64,000 nt of DNA from Verrucomicrobiia bacterium. GTDB lineage: Bacteria > Verrucomicrobiota > Verrucomicrobiia > Verrucomicrobiales > Akkermansiaceae. The translations under genes and the position numbers were made by a program. Position 1 is the stretch's first letter. Each line of letters starts with the position of its first letter. Location: assembly GCA_030431475.1 (NCBI GenBank), contig JAUIJD010000026.1, positions 1 through 64,000 of the forward strand, written 5' to 3'. This document shows positions 23,565 to 32,275 of this stretch, piece after piece. The notes below the pieces were generated by a model, which saw only the letters and a list, made by a program, of their open reading frames with translations, was not told the DNA's origin and did not search any database.

Positions 23565-25805
23565 CTACTTTTTGGTGAGCTTGATGTTGTCGATGTAGAC
23601 GCGCTTCTGGGACTGGGGCGAGAAGGCGAAGACGGCGGGGGCGCCGTGGGGGTGGCAGTGCTTGACGGGCACGGAGAGGGTCCAATCGGCGGGTTCCTCC
23701 TCATCGCGCGGCCAGGCCTTGGCGTGAACGGTGCCGGTGCCGTCGTCCTGGCGCTCGACCCAACTCTTGAGGTGATACCAGGTGTTGGGCCGGATGCGGA
23801 ACTTCACCGACTGCTTCACCCGCTCGTGATTGGACGAGACCTCGAGGATCTGGGAATTGCCGACGAGCGTGACGAGGTAGCGCTGGTTGACGAAGCCGAC
23901 GGTCGACATGATGCGGCGGTTGCCGTCGGTCATGACCTCGCCCTCGAGCACGTAGTTGCTCATGTCGGCCGATCCGAAGAAGTTCATCGTCCGCTGGAAG
24001 AGGATGTTGTCGAGGCGGTTGGCGATGACCTTGGAGCCGTCGCGCTCGAGGACGTGCCACTTGATCCGCGCGCCCAACCACGGGAGGGGCGGGAAGTTCA
24101 CCGCCTCGGCTTCGTCGAGCGGGTTGGTCATGGTCAGCTCGACCTCCTCGAAGTCCTCTTCGTAGCCGTAGCCGGCGACGACGCGGCCGCGGGTGGTGGC
24201 AGAGAGGCCGTTCGCGGTGACCTTGAACGCGCCGGCCGAGAGCTTGGCGTCGTCCGCGGCCGAGAGGGTGGCGCCCTCGAAGGAGGCGTCGACCGTGGCC
24301 TTCACCTTGGCGGTGGGGGGAATGAAGGTCTCCCATTTTTCCGGCGTCAGCTCCTTCACGCGCTGGCCGGTGGCGTTGAGGCCGAAGATGGTGAAGTCCT
24401 GCGAGTCGCCGGGTTTCAGGGCGAATTCCGCGGGGACGACCTGAAGCCGGGAAATCTCCTGCGCGGTCTCCGCGGGGCCGGCGGAGGCCGGCGCTCCCTC
24501 GAAGGAACCCTCGGCGGGACCCCAGCAGTGGAGCTTCTCCTTGGTGATGAGGTAGACCTTGCCGGCCCAGATGGCGGGCGCGCCGAGACAGGCTTCCTCG
24601 AACTTGTGCTCGTAGAGGTGCTTGTCGGTTTCCTGGCCGGGGTCGAGGACGTAGAAGGCGCCGTCGAACATCGGCACGTAGAGTTTGCTGTCGCCGAAGG
24701 CCGGGGACGCGTGGATCTGGTCGGGGGCGAGCTTTTCGGACCACAGCGTGTCGCCGCTTTCGGCATCGATGCCGAGCAGCTCGCCGGTGGCGGTGGTGAT
24801 GAAGACCTTGCCTTCGGCGAGCACCGGCGAGGAGGTGAAGGCGACCGGTTCGTCGTTGCGCCAGACTTCGGCGCCGGCGTCGAGGACGAGCTGTTCGTCG
24901 GGGTACTCGGTGGGGATCTTCAGGCAGACCATGCGGCCCTTGGTCGAGGCGTCGAGGTTTTCCTTGCCGTGGACGGCGATCAGCTTGTCGTCGCCGTGAA
25001 GGAGGACCTGGGAATTGACGCCGCCGTTCGAGAGTTCGAAGCGCCAGACCGGGTCGCCGGTGTTGGCATCGACGCAGACGATGTTGCCGCAGCCGGTGCC
25101 GGCGTAGAAGACATCGTGACCACCGATTTTTCCGAAGACGGGCATGCAGAAGGAGCTGTCGACGGGGCGGGTGCCGGGGCTTGAGTACCAGACGAGTTCG
25201 CCGCTCTGCTTGTCGAAGGCGTAGAAGCGGTCCTGGGCGGGGCCGTTCGTGCCCCAGTTGGCGGTGACGCAGTGGAAGATGACGAGGTGGTCGAAAACGG
25301 CGGGCGAACCGGTGCGGCCGTTGGGAAAGGTGAGGCGCCCGAGTTCCTCCATCAGCGAGTGCTCCCACAGAGGGTCGCCGTCGCGGGTGAACGCGACGCA
25401 GCGGCCGTTGGAGAGCTGGAGGTAGACGTTGCCGGTCTCGGGGTCGATCACCGGCGATCCGATGCCGTAGCGCTCGTAGACCACGTCGCTGATGTAGTCG
25501 GAAAAGAGGCGCTCCCACTTTTTCTCCCCGGTGACGGCGTCGAGGCAGACGAGCTTCTCCCGAACGTCCTCGCCGGTGCCGCCGGTGAAGCCGAAGGCGT
25601 AGAGCAGGCCGTCGGCGATGACCGGAGTGCCGGCGCCCTTGAGTTCGTAGGTCCAGAGTTCCTTGCCGGGCTCGGTTTTCGACGGCAGGCCGCTTTCCAG
25701 CGAGGCGCCGGTCTGAAGGGGGCCACGCCAGTTGAGCCAACCGCTGACATCGGCGGCGAGGGGCAGGGCGAGGCTGGCGAGGAAGAGGGTGAAGGATCTC
25801 ATCAT
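23565..25805 (-). CDS. Exported PQQ-type beta-propeller with C-terminal Ig-like and LamG-like domains
   Basis: 746 residues (745 from the second ATG). A signal peptide (residues ~2-19) leads to DVSGWLNWRGPLQTGASLESGLP, then propeller repeats to ~435 (LVCLDAVTGEKKWERL, FYAFDKQSGELVWYSS, IVCVDANTGDPVWRFE, LLGIDAESGDTLWSEKL). Residues ~450-550 form an Ig-like domain (LQVVPAEFALKPGDSQDFTI) and ~565-746 a concanavalin/LamG-like jelly roll (VYIDNIKLTKK end). This suggests binding of a glycan or cell-surface ligand. A palindromic element is read in frame as GAPASAG near residue 440, exactly at the propeller/Ig boundary. Confidence 0.88.
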   Translation of the reverse strand: MMRSFTLFLASLALPLAADVSGWLNWRGPLQTGASLESGLPSKTEPGKELWTYELKGAGTPVIADGLLYAFGFTGGTGEDVREKLVCLDAVTGEKKWERLFSDYISDVVYERYGIGSPVIDPETGNVYLQLSNGRCVAFTRDGDPLWEHSLMEELGRLTFPNGRTGSPAVFDHLVIFHCVTANWGTNGPAQDRFYAFDKQSGELVWYSSPGTRPVDSSFCMPVFGKIGGHDVFYAGTGCGNIVCVDANTGDPVWRFELSNGGVNSQVLLHGDDKLIAVHGKENLDASTKGRMVCLKIPTEYPDEQLVLDAGAEVWRNDEPVAFTSSPVLAEGKVFITTATGELLGIDAESGDTLWSEKLAPDQIHASPAFGDSKLYVPMFDGAFYVLDPGQETDKHLYEHKFEEACLGAPAIWAGKVYLITKEKLHCWGPAEGSFEGAPASAGPAETAQEISRLQVVPAEFALKPGDSQDFTIFGLNATGQRVKELTPEKWETFIPPTAKVKATVDASFEGATLSAADDAKLSAGAFKVTANGLSATTRGRVVAGYGYEEDFEEVELTMTNPLDEAEAVNFPPLPWLGARIKWHVLERDGSKVIANRLDNILFQRTMNFFGSADMSNYVLEGEVMTDGNRRIMSTVGFVNQRYLVTLVGNSQILEVSSNHERVKQSVKFRIRPNTWYHLKSWVERQDDGTGTVHAKAWPRDEEEPADWTLSVPVKHCHPHGAPAVFAFSPQSQKRVYIDNIKLTKK
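24477..24497. repeat. Palindromic element inside the propeller gene (GCTCC type)
   Basis: GCCGGC (24477-24482), loop GGAG, GCCGGC (24487-24492), tail GCTCC. On the coding strand it encodes GAPASAG, the same peptide as the element at 18370-18390. It lies at a domain junction and leaves the frame intact. Confidence 0.75.
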
Positions 25806-25945
25806 GGGGACGGTTGGAAGCGCGGCGGGCGCCCCCCGGTTTCGGGTCGACGCCTATTGCTGACTAAACTGGACAGGATTGTTCTTATTTCCAGCGGCTT
25901 TTTCCGGAGCACCGGGCGCCGGGGCGGCGCCCGGGTCGTCGACGA

Positions 25946-27967
25946 TCAGAAGACCGTGCGGACACGGACCCCGAAGAGCTGCGGGTCGCCGGGGGCGCCG
26001 GCGAAGACCTGGGGATTGATGAAGGTGTAGTATTGCTCGTCGAGCAGGTTGCGGCCGTAGAGGGCCACGCTGAAATGCTCGGTTTCCCAGCCGAGTTCGG
26101 CGTCCCACAGCACGTAGGCGTCCTGGCTGAAGGGGGTCGTGTTGGCGGCGTCGTAGCGGGTCGGGCCGGCGACGCGGACCGAGGTCTGGGCGTAGAAACC
26201 GCAGTCGAAGCGGTAGCGGATGCCGGCGCTGCCGGTGTATTCCGGAACGAAGGGCACGTCGCGGCCGTTGTAGACGGTGCCGGTGAAGGGGTCGCGGAAC
26301 GAGTCGAACTCGGCGTTGGTGTAGCCGAAGCTCGAGCGGATTGTCAGCCGTTCGACCGGGGCCCAGGCGAGGTCGAGTTCGACGCCCTTGGAGGTGACCT
26401 CGTCGGCGTTGAGGACGACGAAGTCGGACGAGCCGGGCACGCCCTGATTGAACTGATAGTCGTCGATCTGGTCCCAGAAGCCGCGCAGGCCGACCCGCAG
26501 GTTGTAGGCGGGGCAGTCGTACTGCAGCCCGATTTCGTTCGACCAGTTCGTTTCGCGGTCGAACTCGGCGATCAGGGGATTGTCGCTGTAGGCCGACCAG
26601 CCGCCGGGCTTGTTGCCGAGGCTGCTGCGGACGAAGGCCTCCACCGCGGGGGTGATCTCGTAGGTGAGCCCGACGACGGGTGACACGAACCACTCGTCAC
26701 GGCTGCCGCGGACGACGTCGTCGCCGGGAATGGGATCGCGCTGGATGCGGTCGATCTCCGACTCGTGGTAGTCGACCCGCAGGCCGGCGTCCAGGGTGAG
26801 GGCCTCTGTCAGGTCCCAACTGAGGTTGCCGAAAGCGGCGAGGTTGAGCTGTTCGATGTCGAACCACGTGGTTTCGGTGAACCCGGGAAAGAGCTGGCGG
26901 GCGGCGGTGCCGGCGTTGTCGGTCCACATCTGGAAAAGCCCGACGCGCCAGCGCAGCGCCTCCTCCTCCGGCGAGGAAAAGCGGATCTCGTTGGAGAGCA
27001 GGTCCTGCGACTGGACGATGGTCGAGCGCGAGTCGGCGAAGCGGTTGAAGGGGCTGGGGAAGGTCAGGTCGAGGTCGACCGTCGAGGGGTCGAGGTCCCA
27101 GGTCTGGTAGCTGTGGATGGTCTCCAGCGTCCCGCTGGTGAAGTCCTTGCGGGAGTGCAGAGAGAGCTGGTAGCGCTCGAGCTCGGTCACGCCGGGGTTG
27201 TCCGAGGTGACGGTGAAGGGATCCGGGCTGAAGAGCGACGAGAGGCGCTGGGTGCCGTCATCGATGTTCTCGGCGAAGAAGCGCAGGCGCAGCTCGAAGT
27301 CGTCGCTCGGGTTCCAGAACAGGTTGAAGAGGCCGCCGGTGGCCTCCCGGTCGTCGAGCTCGGCGCCGAAGAGCGGGTTGCGGATGTAGCCGTCGCGCTG
27401 GTCGTGGAAGAGCTGGACGGAGTAGGAGAGGTCGCCGCCGAGGGGACCGGACGAGCTGAGGCCGAGACCGATGTGGTCGTAGGAGCCGTACTCGGCGGTC
27501 AGGGCCGTGCGGTGGGTTTCCCCGGGCCGCGGCGTGAACATCTCGACCATCCCGGCGGCGCCGTTGCGGCCGAAATAGGGGCCCTGGGGACCGCGGTGGA
27601 CCCGGACTTCGCTGAGTTCGAGGAGCTCGGACGGGTAGCTGTAGGCGTCACCGAGCGGGACGTCGTCGATGGTCAGGCCGAGTGCCGGCGGTCCGAAGAA
27701 GAGGGAATTCGTCGAGCCCCGCATGGCGACCACCTGGCCGTAGCCCCGCGAGTCGGCGGACACGACGTGGAACCCCGGGACCAGGCCGGAGAGGTCGGAG
27801 AAACTCTCCGACTGGAAGAGGTCGAGCGAGTCGCGGGAGAGCACGCTGACCGCGGCGATGTCCCGCTCGGCGCGCTCGGCATCGACGATCGTGGGTTCGA
27901 GGGTTTCGAGGGCATGGGCACCGGAAAGGGCGGCGGTCAGGGCGAGCAGCGGGGTGGATGGATTCAT
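25946..27967 (-). CDS. TonB-dependent outer-membrane receptor
   Basis: 673 residues. A signal peptide (residues ~1-20) is followed by the plug domain (~30-150: AAVSVLSRDSLDLFQSESFSDLSGLVPGF, then VRVHRGPQGPYFGRNGAAGMVEMFTPRP). A 22-strand barrel follows and ends with the typical C-terminal aromatic residue (FGVRVRTVF). A canonical N-terminal TonB box is not obvious. It would import a scarce ligand across the outer membrane with TonB energy; ligand unknown. It is divergent from the propeller gene at 28100, and together they could be a substrate-uptake and processing unit. Confidence 0.92.
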   Translation of the reverse strand: MNPSTPLLALTAALSGAHALETLEPTIVDAERAERDIAAVSVLSRDSLDLFQSESFSDLSGLVPGFHVVSADSRGYGQVVAMRGSTNSLFFGPPALGLTIDDVPLGDAYSYPSELLELSEVRVHRGPQGPYFGRNGAAGMVEMFTPRPGETHRTALTAEYGSYDHIGLGLSSSGPLGGDLSYSVQLFHDQRDGYIRNPLFGAELDDREATGGLFNLFWNPSDDFELRLRFFAENIDDGTQRLSSLFSPDPFTVTSDNPGVTELERYQLSLHSRKDFTSGTLETIHSYQTWDLDPSTVDLDLTFPSPFNRFADSRSTIVQSQDLLSNEIRFSSPEEEALRWRVGLFQMWTDNAGTAARQLFPGFTETTWFDIEQLNLAAFGNLSWDLTEALTLDAGLRVDYHESEIDRIQRDPIPGDDVVRGSRDEWFVSPVVGLTYEITPAVEAFVRSSLGNKPGGWSAYSDNPLIAEFDRETNWSNEIGLQYDCPAYNLRVGLRGFWDQIDDYQFNQGVPGSSDFVVLNADEVTSKGVELDLAWAPVERLTIRSSFGYTNAEFDSFRDPFTGTVYNGRDVPFVPEYTGSAGIRYRFDCGFYAQTSVRVAGPTRYDAANTTPFSQDAYVLWDAELGWETEHFSVALYGRNLLDEQYYTFINPQVFAGAPGDPQLFGVRVRTVF

Positions 27968-28099
27968 GGGGTTGCATTCTGGGGCGGAAGACCGGCCACC
28001 TCGCACTGAGAGGTGCGCGACGTGAAGTCATTCCCGAAACTTGGTGCATTCAAGCGAGTCGCCTTGCGCCGTCAATGGAACGCGGTAGATTCGTCGGTC
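27968..28099. promoter_or_regulatory. Divergent intergenic region (receptor / propeller)
   Basis: 132 bases between the divergent starts of the TonB receptor and the propeller gene. Promoters for both must lie here or be absent. I could not assign convincing -35/-10 boxes or an operator. Confidence 0.4.
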
Positions 28100-29308
28100 A
28101 TGAATACCAGCTTGATCCCGCTTTCTGTCGCCGCGCTTTTCCTGATGCCGTCGGCGGAGGCATCCGACTGGCCCCGCTATCTCGGTCCGGCCGGGGGGGC
28201 GAAGGTCTCGGGGAGTCTCGGGGGGACGGTGAAGCCGGAAACGGCGTGGACCGCAACGGTCGGCAAGGGCTGTGCCGGGTTCGTCGTTTCAGGGGATCGG
28301 GCGATCGTGGCCGGCAATGAGAAGGACACCGACACGATCTGGTGCTTCGACAAGGCGAGCGGGAAGGTGCTCTGGAAGTACGAGTATCCGGAGGACCTGA
28401 ATCCCAAGCTGTATGCCGGGGGGCCGAACGTGACCCCGAGCATCGATGGCGACCGCGTCTACACGCTGAGCCGGACCGGCAACCTGTTCTGCCTGTCCCT
28501 CGCCGACGGGTCGGTGAAGTGGCACAAGCACTACCAGACGGACTTCGGCGGCAAGGCCCCGTCGTGGGGCTACTCCGCGGCTCCGGTGGTGCGGGGCGGG
28601 GATCTCTACTGCCTGCCCTGCGCGAAAGATGGGGCGGTGGTGGTGGTCGACAAGATGAGCGGCGAGGTGAAGCGGAAGTTCGGCGGGCTGGAGAAGCCCG
28701 GCTACGCGACGCCGGTGTTCTTCGAGTATGGCGGCAAGGACGTCCTGGGGGCGTTTCACGGCCGCGAGTTCGTCGCCTACGACCTGGCAACCGGTGAGGA
28801 GCTCTTCGACTACCTGTGGCGGACGTCCTACGACGTCAACGCGAGCAATCCGCAGTTCCACGACGACAAGCTGTTCCTCGCCTCGGGATACGGCATGGGC
28901 TACGTGGTGCTGGACCTTTCGTCCGGTCAGCCGCAGGTGATGCACAAGGACGAGGACACCCGGATGATCTTCCAGAACAGCATCCTCGTGGACGGCGATG
29001 TCGTCGGGGTCTTCGGTGACAAGAACATCGATGCCGAGCTGATGCGGATGGACCTGGCGACCGGCAAGGTCCGCTGGCGCGAGCGGATGCCCGGGACCCG
29101 CGGGAGCTCGCTGATGGTCGGCAACTCGGCGGTCGTGCTCTCCGAGACCGGCGACCTGATCGTCGGTGAGGTGGGCCGGGACTCGTGGAAGGAGAGCGGC
29201 CGGGCCAAGATCCTGAGCGGCAAGTGCTGGGCGCCGGTGGCCTACGCCGACGGTCTCGTCTTCGCCAAGACCAACGAAGGCAAGGCGGCGGTGGTGAAGG
29301 TGAAGTGA
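28100..29308 (+). CDS. Exported PQQ-type beta-propeller protein
   Basis: 402 residues from the ATG at 28100, which starts directly on a signal peptide (SLIPLSVAALFLMPSAEA). The mature protein begins SDWPRYLGPAGGAKVSG, the classic opening of planctomycete/verrucomicrobial PQQ-like propellers. Repeats include IWCFDKASGKVLWKYEYP, LFCLSLADGSVKWHKHY, VVVVDKMSGEVKRKF and LMRMDLATGKVRWRERM. Probably periplasmic and functionally linked to the divergent TonB receptor. Catalytic activity unknown. No lipobox. Confidence 0.88.
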   Translation: MNTSLIPLSVAALFLMPSAEASDWPRYLGPAGGAKVSGSLGGTVKPETAWTATVGKGCAGFVVSGDRAIVAGNEKDTDTIWCFDKASGKVLWKYEYPEDLNPKLYAGGPNVTPSIDGDRVYTLSRTGNLFCLSLADGSVKWHKHYQTDFGGKAPSWGYSAAPVVRGGDLYCLPCAKDGAVVVVDKMSGEVKRKFGGLEKPGYATPVFFEYGGKDVLGAFHGREFVAYDLATGEELFDYLWRTSYDVNASNPQFHDDKLFLASGYGMGYVVLDLSSGQPQVMHKDEDTRMIFQNSILVDGDVVGVFGDKNIDAELMRMDLATGKVRWRERMPGTRGSSLMVGNSAVVLSETGDLIVGEVGRDSWKESGRAKILSGKCWAPVAYADGLVFAKTNEGKAAVVKVK

Positions 29309-29368
29309 CCCGTCCGGTCGCGGTGCTTCGGGCTGGCGGAGGCGGTGCGCTTCCGCTTGGTTGGGGGC

Positions 29369-29929
29369 ATGGGGCTCCCGTTTGACCTTGAGGATGTCGT
29401 CGGCGTGGCGCTGGCCGACCTGCTTCGCCGGGTCGGGTTGATCCTCGCCTGCGTGCTGGGCAGTTCGTTTCTCATCTGCCTGTCCGCCGGGATGGTGGGA
29501 GCGGTTGCCGACCTTGATCCGTCCTTCCTCTGGGAAGCCCTCGGATCGGCCCCGGTCCTCGTTCTGGTCCCCGTCGTCAGCGCCTGGGGCATGGTCTACA
29601 TCCCGGCGCTGCTGGCGGTCGGGTTCTACTTCGTGAAGTCCGACGACCCGACCTTGCGGGGCTATCTCATCTTCACCGCGGTTCTCGGGGTGCTGATGCT
29701 GCTCGGCGGCGGCGACCTCGACTTGAGCAGCGGCGTCGTCCTGCTCGTCTTCGCGGGATTTCTCGGCGGGCTCTGGTGGCTCGGGTTGTGGTGGAGAAAC
29801 CGCCAGGCGGTGCTGGGCGAGCAGCACCTGATCGAGGTGGCGGCCGAGAACCAGCAGCGGCGCGACGCGCTGCGGGAAGCCTACGGCACGGACATTCCGG
29901 ACCGCGACTACGTGGTGGAGGAAGAGTGA
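29369..29929 (+). CDS. Membrane protein of unknown function
   Basis: 186 residues from the ATG at 29369; a GTG at 29345 would add eight residues. Four probable membrane helices (residues ~17-45, 58-82, 93-112 and 117-138) are followed by a charged C-terminal tail (NRQAVLGEQHLIEVAAENQQRRDAL) likely to be cytoplasmic and helical. No family recognised. It sits 60 bases after the propeller gene and 42 bases before the DUF2237 gene on the same strand. Confidence 0.7.
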   Translation: MGLPFDLEDVVGVALADLLRRVGLILACVLGSSFLICLSAGMVGAVADLDPSFLWEALGSAPVLVLVPVVSAWGMVYIPALLAVGFYFVKSDDPTLRGYLIFTAVLGVLMLLGGGDLDLSSGVVLLVFAGFLGGLWWLGLWWRNRQAVLGEQHLIEVAAENQQRRDALREAYGTDIPDRDYVVEEE

Positions 29930-29971
29930 GTTCCCGGTTGCGTCCCGGGGCAGGCGGGCTTTGTTGCGCCG

Positions 29972-30337
29972 ATGGCCAAGAATATCCTGGGGAACGACCT
30001 CGAGTCGTGTTCGCTCTCGCCGAAGACCGGGTTCTTCCGCGACGGCTGCTGCCACACCTCGGCGGAGGATCCCGGCATGCACACGATCTGCGCGGTGATG
30101 ACCGCGGAATTCCTCGAGTTCACCCGGAGCCGGGGCAACGACCTCTCGACCCCGAGGCCGGAGTTCCAGTTCGCCGGGCTGAAGGCCGGGGACCGCTGGT
30201 GCCTGTGCCTCCGGCGCTGGCTTGAGGCTCTCGAGGCCGGCGTCGCCCCCCCGGTGGTGCTCGAGGCAACCCACGCCTCGGTGATCGAGTTCATCGACCT
30301 CGAGACGCTTCGTGAGAAGCAGTGGAACGGGGCGTGA
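29972..30337 (+). CDS. DUF2237 family protein
   Basis: 121 residues matching DUF2237 throughout: AKNILGNDLESCSLSPKTGFFRDGCC, then EDPGMHTICAVMTAEFLEFTRSRGNDLSTPRPEFQFAGLKAGDRWCLC, and a C-terminal VVLEATHASVIEFIDLETL. Conserved cysteines (C13, C26, C27, C40) may bind metal. The function of the family is not established. Small, soluble, cytoplasmic. Confidence 0.92.
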   Translation: MAKNILGNDLESCSLSPKTGFFRDGCCHTSAEDPGMHTICAVMTAEFLEFTRSRGNDLSTPRPEFQFAGLKAGDRWCLCLRRWLEALEAGVAPPVVLEATHASVIEFIDLETLREKQWNGA

Positions 30338-30445
30338 TCAGACGAGCCCGAGCATGCCCAGCACCACCGTGCAGGCGCAGCCGAAGGCGATGATCAGGGC
30401 GACGATGAACAGCTTGATGCTGAATTCGATCTGCGGGCGGGTCAT
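30338..30445 (-). CDS. Possible 35-residue single-helix membrane peptide
   Basis: A short frame starts ATG at 30445 and stops at 30338, directly abutting the stop of the DUF2237 gene. It encodes a polar start (MTRPQIEFSIK) and one hydrophobic helix (LFIVALIIAFGCACTVVLG). The composition is that of a small single-span membrane protein rather than random shadow sequence, and the frame is not antisense to another gene. No clear ribosome-binding site. Needs conservation evidence. Confidence 0.45.
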   Translation of the reverse strand: MTRPQIEFSIKLFIVALIIAFGCACTVVLGMLGLV

Positions 30446-30524
30446 GGCGCGCTGGTCCTAGTCGGTGGCGGCGGGAGTGCCAAGCTTGAAGTGACGGGGG
30501 CCGCGCGGCGCGGGCGAGCGCGCC

Positions 30525-30932
30525 CTACTCCGGTCCGGCGAAGAACTCGCGGGCGTCCACGGCGGTGTCGACGATCTGCCACTGGCGGTCGACGTTGAGG
30601 CGGACGCTGGCGAGGTGGCGCATCGGCCACTCGTCGGGGGAGATCATGGAAAGCACCCGGCGGCCGCGCGATTCGTAGAGGTGGTAGGTTTCTCCGACCA
30701 CCGGCTCGAAGGAGATGTCGGACTCGTAGACGAGCTTGTTCCAGTTGAAGTGATCGATCGCCTCAAGGTAGGTCTCGCGAAGCTCGACGAGTTTCTGCTG
30801 GAGGTCCCGCTCGACCTCCGAAATGCCCCGCGATTTGAACGAGGAGAGGTCGGTCGGAACAATGCGGGGGCTCAGGGTCGAGACCGGGTAGGGGAGGTAG
30901 GCGCTGGAGGGTTTCTCGTCCGACGTCATCAT
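30525..30932 (-). CDS. DUF2452 family protein
   Basis: 135 residues from ATG at 30932 (a second ATG follows at 30929). It has the family layout: AYLPYPVSTLSPRIVPTDLSSF at the N-terminus, a central helical region (EVERDLQQKLVELRETYLEAI), then ETYHLYESRGRRVLSMISPDEW, the diagnostic YHLYE...SMxSPxEW block, and the closing VRLNVDRQWQIVD. Cytoplasmic; function unknown. Confidence 0.8.
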   Translation of the reverse strand: MMTSDEKPSSAYLPYPVSTLSPRIVPTDLSSFKSRGISEVERDLQQKLVELRETYLEAIDHFNWNKLVYESDISFEPVVGETYHLYESRGRRVLSMISPDEWPMRHLASVRLNVDRQWQIVDTAVDAREFFAGPE

Positions 30933-30966
30933 GGGAGTACCTCGTGCGGGGGTCGCCCCGGGCAAA

Positions 30967-31003
30967 CAAAAAAAACCGGAAGGCCCGCGGGGGACCTTCC
31001 GGT
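30967..31003 (-). terminator. Rho-independent terminator of the pseudopilin gene
   Basis: On the minus strand ACCGGAAGG (31003-30995) pairs with CCTTCCGGT (30983-30975) around a GC-rich loop and is followed by a run of eight or nine T. It lies 22 bases beyond the pseudopilin stop codon. Confidence 0.9.
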
Positions 31004-31024
31004 GGGAATCCGTGGGCGGAGCAA

Positions 31025-31735
31025 TCAGCCGCCGCGCTTTTCCGGAGCGACGAGCGTCGGATTGGTCGCGGTGCCCCAGACGGTTTCTTCACCGGTCTGT
31101 TGGAGCGTGCGGCCGCCACCGACGGTGACGTACTTGTCCTTGTCGCGGATCAGCGGCGCTTCGGCGCTGTTGTCGAGCTTGAGGATGACCGCCTTGCCCC
31201 CGTACGGATCGGGGTCGAAGGTCCAGTCTTCCGCGGCGTTCAGCAGGGGCGTCGCCAGCACCGGGCGCCCCGGGTTGCCCGAGGTGTTCTGTCCGGTGCT
31301 CTGGTCGAGCATCACGTAGCCGAAGCCGACTTCACCCGCCTCCAGCGCATTGCCGGTGGTGATGACGTTGTCAGGCTCGCGGGTGTACTGCGTCTTCGTG
31401 TAGAAGATGTCCTCGGACTGGATCCCGTAAGCGATGAGCTGGCGGAAGTAGTCGTTGGACGAGTTACCCGACAGGGTCAGGCTGGTGCCCGTCGCGTCGG
31501 CCACCGTTTCGGCGGTGTCGGCGTCCGGGAACGAACCGAATTCCTGGTCGAACTCAAGCAGGGCGAGGCCGACCTGCTTGGCGTTGCTGATGGCCTCCGT
31601 CCGAGCCGCCGCCTTCTGCTGGCGGAGGATCATGGGAGCTGACAGGCCCGCGAGGGCCGCGATGATGACGATGACCACGAGGAGCTCCACCAGGGTGAAG
31701 CCGCGCAGTCGCGTACTGGTCGTTTTGGTTTTCAT
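31025..31735 (-). CDS. Type II secretion/type IV pilus pseudopilin (N-methylation domain)
   Basis: 236 residues. The prepilin signal TRLRGFTLVELLVVIVIIAALAGL has the G/F cleavage site, the +5 glutamate and a long hydrophobic helix. An alpha helix follows (SAPMILRQQKAAARTEAISNAKQVGLALLEFDQEFG), then a globular C-terminal domain with DPYGGKAVILKLD. Such proteins are very abundant in this phylum, often as stand-alone genes. No secretion or pilus genes are adjacent, so the machine it serves is encoded elsewhere. Confidence 0.92.
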   Translation of the reverse strand: MKTKTTSTRLRGFTLVELLVVIVIIAALAGLSAPMILRQQKAAARTEAISNAKQVGLALLEFDQEFGSFPDADTAETVADATGTSLTLSGNSSNDYFRQLIAYGIQSEDIFYTKTQYTREPDNVITTGNALEAGEVGFGYVMLDQSTGQNTSGNPGRPVLATPLLNAAEDWTFDPDPYGGKAVILKLDNSAEAPLIRDKDKYVTVGGGRTLQQTGEETVWGTATNPTLVAPEKRGG

Positions 31736-31906
31736 GGTTTTGCTTGTTTATGTGCGGAACCGGAAAGACCGGCCCCGCTGGTTTCGTATGGCCCCGTTCG
31801 GCGCGAATCGCCTACGAGGTCTTTAGAAGCTACGCCGTGCCGGCGCGCACTCAAGCAGAAAGACCGGTGCGGGAGCGGGGGAGATCCACGTATCGGGGGC
31901 GCGGAA

Positions 31907-32179
31907 TCAGGGGCGAAGCCATTTCCAGATGGAAAGGATGATGATGGCGCCGACGGTGGCGGATCCGATGGATTTGAGCCCCGGGATCCAGTCGCCGGGC
32001 TCGGCCGGCGGCAGGTAGCCGATCGTGCGCGCGATCCACCCGCCGACCAGTGCGCCGATGATGCCCAGCAGGAGGGTGAGGAACCACCCGCCTTTCTCCT
32101 CACCCGGAACGATCCAGCGTGCGAGCGCTCCGGCAACGAGGCCGAGGATGATCCAGCCGGCGATGTGACCCATGAGCAT
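31907..32179 (-). CDS. GlsB/YeaQ/YmgE family (transglycosylase-associated) membrane protein
   Basis: 90 residues (88 from the second ATG at 32173). Three membrane helices: GHIAGWIILGLVAGALARWIVPG, GGWFLTLLLGIIGALVGGWIA and SATVGAIIILSIWKWL. The loop IGYLPPAEPGDWIPGLKSI lies between helices two and three. The GxxAGxxA and LLGIxGAxxGG motifs are typical of the family, which is stress-induced in several bacteria but lacks a proven enzymatic role. Confidence 0.88.
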   Translation of the reverse strand: MLMGHIAGWIILGLVAGALARWIVPGEEKGGWFLTLLLGIIGALVGGWIARTIGYLPPAEPGDWIPGLKSIGSATVGAIIILSIWKWLRP

Positions 32180-32275
32180 GACAATCGGCGAATCTTCCCG
32201 GGATTTCAGCAATTTCGTGCGTTGAGCCGGAGATTTCGGGCTGGGAGATCGGTCGGGGCGAGGCAGGATCGGCGT

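Noticed and set aside
25905-25935. GGGCGCC/GGCGCCC hairpin after the TonB receptor gene
   Set aside because: A possible terminator, but it lacks a T run on the minus strand and has no REP-type foot, so it is not listed as a feature.
28289-30274. 661-codon minus-strand frame over the propeller and DUF2237 genes
   Set aside because: Shadow of the plus-strand genes, which have signal peptides and family motifs; no domain in the antisense product.
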